Below are positions 61,261-64,000 of a stretch of DNA of 64,000 nt, piece after piece (positions within the stretch are counted from its first letter, which is position 1; every line of letters begins with the position of its first letter). The notes below the pieces were generated by a model that worked only from the letters and a program-made list of their open reading frames with translations, did not search any database and was not told the origin of the DNA. Source of the DNA: Paractinoplanes rishiriensis. Lineage in GTDB: Bacteria > Actinomycetota > Actinomycetes > Mycobacteriales > Micromonosporaceae. Location: positions 115,443-179,442 of the forward strand of contig NZ_BOMV01000065.1 of the NCBI RefSeq assembly GCF_016862375.1. The letters are read 5' to 3'. The translations under genes were made by a program, and so were the position numbers.

Positions 61261-61307
61261 ATCACCCCGAGGCCCGGCGCGGACCCCGCTACCGCGGTCC
61301 GGGTGAT
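61261..61307. terminator. Long hairpin between SGNH and TetR genes
   Basis: ATCACCC (61261-61267) pairs with GGGTGAT (61301-61307), and the interior CGGACC / GGTCCG can also pair around CCGCTACCGC. It lies in the 145-bp gap after the TetR stop. It has no T-tract and could terminate the TetR transcript. Confidence 0.5.
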
Positions 61308-61360
61308 CTCGCCGCCGGGGCCGACGGCCGGCTGGCCTGCCAGCGAGCCGGTCCGAGGTT

Positions 61361-61966
61361 TCAGAGGGCCGGGGCTACCTGGACGAAGGCCCGGTCCAGC
61401 AGGGCCATCGGGTCGGCGGTGCCGTTGCTGTCGCACCAGCGCTGCAGGACGGCGTGGAACACCGTCAGGGCGATGCCGGCGGCGAGCTGGGGATAGAGGT
61501 CGCCGCGGCCGGGCGTACGGGAAATGAGCAGTGCGGCCAGATCGTCGCGCCACTGGGCCTCGCGTTGCAGAAAGCTCGCGTGCAGGGCGGGGGTGTGCAG
61601 CACCATGCGGACCACGCGCAGCGCCCGGTCGGGCTGGCCGGCCCAGTCGGCCACCGCGGCCGCGACGGCGTGGCGCAGGGCGGCGCCGGCGGGTTCGTCC
61701 GGTGGGCGGCGCTGGAGTTCGGCCCGCATCACGGCGCCCAGGTCGGCCAGCAGCCGGACCACGACGTCCTCCTTCGACGCGAAGTAGCGGAAGTAGGTGC
61801 GCCGGGACACCCCGGCCGCGGCCACCATCTCGTCCACCGTGGTGGCGTCGAAGCCCTTGGCGGCCAGCACCCGCAGCGCCGCCTCGGTGAGCTCGTCCAC
61901 CACGAGCTGTCGCTTGCGCTCCGCCAGGCTCGGCGTGGGCGTGGTCATCCGGAGATGGTAGGCCAT
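61361..61966 (-). CDS. TetR-family transcriptional regulator
   Basis: A TetR regulator of 201 residues (195 if the ATG at 61946-61948 is used). The helix-turn-helix domain reads QLVVDELTEAALRVLAAKGFDATTVDEMVAAAGVSRRTYFRYFASKEDVVVRLL. The C-terminal ligand domain shows PDRALRVVRMVLHTPALHASFLQREAQWRDDLAALL as in MftR/AcnR-like regulators. No target gene is adjacent on the other strand; it lies just downstream of the phosphotransferase gene. A three-copy 16-bp repeat lies before its start. Confidence 0.9.
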   Translation of the reverse strand: MAYHLRMTTPTPSLAERKRQLVVDELTEAALRVLAAKGFDATTVDEMVAAAGVSRRTYFRYFASKEDVVVRLLADLGAVMRAELQRRPPDEPAGAALRHAVAAAVADWAGQPDRALRVVRMVLHTPALHASFLQREAQWRDDLAALLISRTPGRGDLYPQLAAGIALTVFHAVLQRWCDSNGTADPMALLDRAFVQVAPAL

Positions 61967-61988
61967 GGCTTATCGAACATCATCGAAG

Positions 61989-62036
61989 TAGCTCCTGAGA
62001 GAAGAAGCTACTGAGAGAAGTAGCTACTGAGATAGG
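61989..62036. repeat. Three degenerate 16-bp units at the end of the phosphotransferase gene
   Basis: Units near AGCTACTGAGAGAAGT occur about every 16 bp from 61989 to 62036. They overlap the C-terminal codons and stop (62008) of the phosphotransferase gene, so the array extends from coding into the gap before tetR. Confidence 0.75.
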
Positions 62037-62943
62037 TGAGCGCGTCGGCCGCGTCACCGCCCGCGGTGTGCGGGCGGCGCAGGTCGGTGACGTACACGGT
62101 GACGTCGCTCAGCGCCCACCAGCGGCGATAGAGCGTGAGGCCGGCCGCGGTGACGGCCCGTCCGGTGCCGGCGGCGTAGCGCGCGACCTGGTCGGGGATC
62201 ATCCAGAGGTCCCGCTCGGGCGGCGCGACCAGCACCGTGTCCCAGTCGATCATCCGAAGGCCGGTGGGGGTGCGCAGAATGTTGCCGGGATGCGGTTCGC
62301 CGTGCGTGATCACCCAGTCGGTGCCGGCGGCCCGGACCGCGGCGGCCAGGTCGTCGAACTCGGCCAGCCAGGCACGGATCGTTGCGGCGTGTCCGGCCAG
62401 GAGTTGCCGGACGGGCTCCGCGTAGGGGCCGGAAGTCCACGGCCCGGAGGCGGCGTCGGCCAGGGCGGCGTCGGCCAGGGCGGCCTCGAGCCGGTCGCGC
62501 CCCGGCAGCCGCAGATCGGTGCGGGCAAGATCGCTCCCGGGCAGATCAGCTTCGGCCGGGCCGTCGAGTGGGACCGCGTGCAGTGCGATCAGCAGGTCGG
62601 TCACCGCGGCGCGGTCCTCGGGCGGGTGCTCGCCGAACTCGCCGGCGACCCCGTCGATCAGCGGGAAGACCGACATCGCCCAGCCGGGCGCCACGCGTAC
62701 CAGAACCCGGTCTTGATCTGTCGGCAGCGGCGCCACCACGAAATCCAGGCGCAGCCCCCGGGCGGTCCGCAAGGCGCGGTCCAGGCGGGCGAAGGCGGCC
62801 TCGCCGGGAGCGCGGTCGACGGTGATCCAGTGGGTGGGCGTCGACCAGTGGTAGCTGCCGGCGCCCACCGGCCGGTATTCCAGGGACAGATCTGAAATGC
62901 CCCAGTGTCGGGTCAAGGCCGTTTGCAGGTCTGACTCACTCAC
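62008..62943 (-). CDS. Aminoglycoside phosphotransferase-fold kinase (APH family)
   Basis: A 311-residue kinase-fold protein from GTG 62941-62943; another GTG 21 bp upstream is possible. N-terminal lobe: LEYRPVGAGSYHWSTPTHWITVDR. Catalytic loop: TDWVITHGEPHPGNIL, with the APH motif H-G-E-P-H-P-G-N (Glu in place of the usual Asp). Metal site: MIDWDTVLVAPPERDLWMI. A 15-bp duplication (62449-62478) adds ALADAALADAA in the helical insert. Some members modify antibiotics such as spectinomycin or aminoglycosides, others act on metabolites. The substrate is unknown. Confidence 0.83.
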   Translation of the reverse strand: MSESDLQTALTRHWGISDLSLEYRPVGAGSYHWSTPTHWITVDRAPGEAAFARLDRALRTARGLRLDFVVAPLPTDQDRVLVRVAPGWAMSVFPLIDGVAGEFGEHPPEDRAAVTDLLIALHAVPLDGPAEADLPGSDLARTDLRLPGRDRLEAALADAALADAASGPWTSGPYAEPVRQLLAGHAATIRAWLAEFDDLAAAVRAAGTDWVITHGEPHPGNILRTPTGLRMIDWDTVLVAPPERDLWMIPDQVARYAAGTGRAVTAAGLTLYRRWWALSDVTVYVTDLRRPHTAGGDAADALTYLSSYFSQ

Positions 62944-63012
62944 GCCCGCTGGTTTGTCACGCACGTCACCAGATTCTGCCGGGTCCGGCGGGCGGCGGTA
63001 GCGTCTGCATCC

Positions 63013-63924
63013 ATGATCGCCGCGCTCTCCGGGTTTGCGCTGATCGGCGTCATCGTGCTGGTCGGGTGGGGGCTGCGGCGCTGGGGGTCGATGCCGGCGA
63101 ACGCCGAAGCGGTGCTGGGCCGGGTCGTCTACCTGGTGCTGAACCCGTGCCTGCTGCTCATCGGGGTGGCCGAGGCCGACCTGCGGGTGCTGTTCAGCGA
63201 GCCGCTGCTGGTGTCGGCCGCGGCGGCGTGCGTGTGTTTCGGGCTGCACCTGCTGGTCACCCGGCGCCGGGACCGGGGCACGCGGATCATGGGCGCGCTG
63301 GCCTCGGGCTACGTCAACGCGAACCACATCGGCATCCCGATCGCCACCTACGTGCTCGGCAACGCGGCTTTCGTGGTGCCGATCGTGATGCTCCAGTTGC
63401 TGATCATGACGCCGGTGGCGCTGACGCTGCTGGAGCGGGCCGCGACCGGGCACGCGTCGGTCCGGTCGACGGTCACCGCCACGCTGCGTAACCCGATGAT
63501 CCTCGGCGTGCTGCTCGGGGCGGTGCTCTCGGTGACCGGCGTGCGGCTGCCCTCCGTGATCTGGGATCCGCTCACGCTGATCGGGCACGCCGCGGTGCCG
63601 GTCGTGCTGATCGCGTTCGGCATGTCGCTGTCCGGCCGCCGGGTGCTCGCCCCCGGCCCGGACCGGATGCCGGCGGCCGTCGCGGTGGTGCTCAAGGTGG
63701 CCGCCATGCCGGCGGCGGCGTTTCTGCTCGCGCTGACATTAGGGCTCAAAACCGAGGAGACGTACGCGGTGACCGTGCTCGCGGGCCTGCCGACCGCACA
63801 GAACGTCTTCCTGTACGGCCAGCGCTTCGACACCGGCCTGGTGCTGGCCCGGGACGCCATCTTCCTGTCGACGGTGATCTGCGCCCCGGTCCTGCTGCTG
63901 ATCGCACTGCTGTTCGCGTTATGA
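63013..63924 (+). CDS. AEC (auxin efflux carrier) family transporter
   Basis: A 303-residue integral membrane protein with eight to ten hydrophobic segments, for example IAALSGFALIGVIVLVGWGL, VVYLVLNPCLLLIGVA and FVVPIVMLQLLIMTPVALTLL. Family-typical ALASGYVNANHIGIPIATYVLGNAA and LAGLPTAQNVFLYGQRFD support AEC/MleP-type carriers, which move malonate, malate or other organic anions. TAGCGT at 62999-63004 lies 8 bp before the ATG, so the transcript may be leaderless. The stop is inside the first unit of a 17-bp tandem array. Confidence 0.88.
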   Translation: MIAALSGFALIGVIVLVGWGLRRWGSMPANAEAVLGRVVYLVLNPCLLLIGVAEADLRVLFSEPLLVSAAAACVCFGLHLLVTRRRDRGTRIMGALASGYVNANHIGIPIATYVLGNAAFVVPIVMLQLLIMTPVALTLLERAATGHASVRSTVTATLRNPMILGVLLGAVLSVTGVRLPSVIWDPLTLIGHAAVPVVLIAFGMSLSGRRVLAPGPDRMPAAVAVVLKVAAMPAAAFLLALTLGLKTEETYAVTVLAGLPTAQNVFLYGQRFDTGLVLARDAIFLSTVICAPVLLLIALLFAL

Positions 63925-64000
63925 GGCTGTTCGCGTTATGAGGCTGTTCGCGTTATGAGGCTGTTCGCGTTATGAGGCTGTTCGCGTTATGAGGCTGTTC
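63910..64000. repeat. Array of at least five tandem 17-bp units, running off the window
   Basis: The unit CTGTTCGCGTTATGAGG starts at 63910, 63927, 63944, 63961 and 63978, with a sixth copy begun at 63995. All complete copies are identical. The first contains the last codons and stop of the AEC transporter gene. Identity between copies suggests recent expansion. Confidence 0.97.

Noticed and set aside
63910..64000. CRISPR array
   Set aside because: The repeats are directly adjacent 17-bp units without spacers; it is a simple tandem array. The same applies to 25071-25142, 27942-28005 and 42008-42067.

Overview
The window is very GC-rich, with densely packed genes, GTG/TTG starts, ATGA/GTGA overlaps and many apparently leaderless starts. 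It carries the actinobacterial block pgsA - DUF881 - sbp - DUF881 - gcvH - FHA (GarA-like) - FtsR - DUF151 - MerR, in the order known from Mycobacterium Rv1822-Rv1830. Two SigE-family sigma factors, DUF5999 and a 13E12-type HNH protein point to a filamentous actinomycete. Protein resemblance suggests Micromonosporaceae (Actinoplanes-like), which is an inference.

Layout. 1-7.4 kb: the end of a tyrosine recombinase and an ABC-F ATPase (minus strand), then a plus-strand operon of two NIS (IucA/IucC) siderophore synthetases and a type III PLP decarboxylase, then a strong operator-like palindrome region and a shortened DinB/DUF664 gene. 7.4-12.7 kb: peptide deformylase, a sigma factor, and a decayed stretch (anti-sigma-like pseudogene, dihydrofolate-reductase-like pseudogene, pabB without a recognisable N-terminal domain, DUF5999, unassigned DNA with repeats). 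12.8-19.5 kb: a small P-loop kinase, gcvP behind a glycine riboswitch, an aldo/keto reductase, a two-gene nucleotidyltransferase unit, and a methyltransferase. 19.5-25.6 kb: a Ski2-like helicase, a nucleotidyltransferase, a second sigma factor with its membrane partner, and a methyltransferase with a His-rich insert. 25.7-34.6 kb: a UvrA-like ABC protein followed by the conserved FHA/gcvH/pgsA block. 34.9-40.6 kb: nitroreductase, VOC protein, HNH protein, and an ABC exporter divergent from a MarR regulator. 40.7-46.8 kb: a surface protein with an LPITG tail, a lipoprotein, a TPR protein, and a PadR/ABC (ATPase-permease) operon whose ATPase is broken. 46.8-59 kb: sulfonate genes (ssuD-marR and a permease/binding protein/ATPase operon) flanking a Tat-exported sulfite-oxidase-like enzyme and two large hybrid histidine kinases. 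59-64 kb: an AAA ATPase, SGNH lipoprotein, TetR regulator, phosphotransferase and AEC transporter.

Two themes cut across the genes. First, several genes (DinB/DUF664, anti-sigma-like, DHFR-like, ABC ATPase, FtsX-like permease, probably pabB) look like their families with an internal block removed, some with frameshifts. Second, short tandem repeats with 15-19 bp units recur inside genes and across gene ends, including an array that runs off the right edge. Together they suggest frequent small duplications and deletions in this genome, or an assembly problem that mimics them.

The most interesting functional leads are: the compact siderophore operon; six T-x-R-L motifs in the DUF881 protein beside the FHA protein, all fitting the FHA pThr+3 rule; the nested TTGAC palindromes at 6742-6805; and a recurring intergenic element built around TCCTAGGA.
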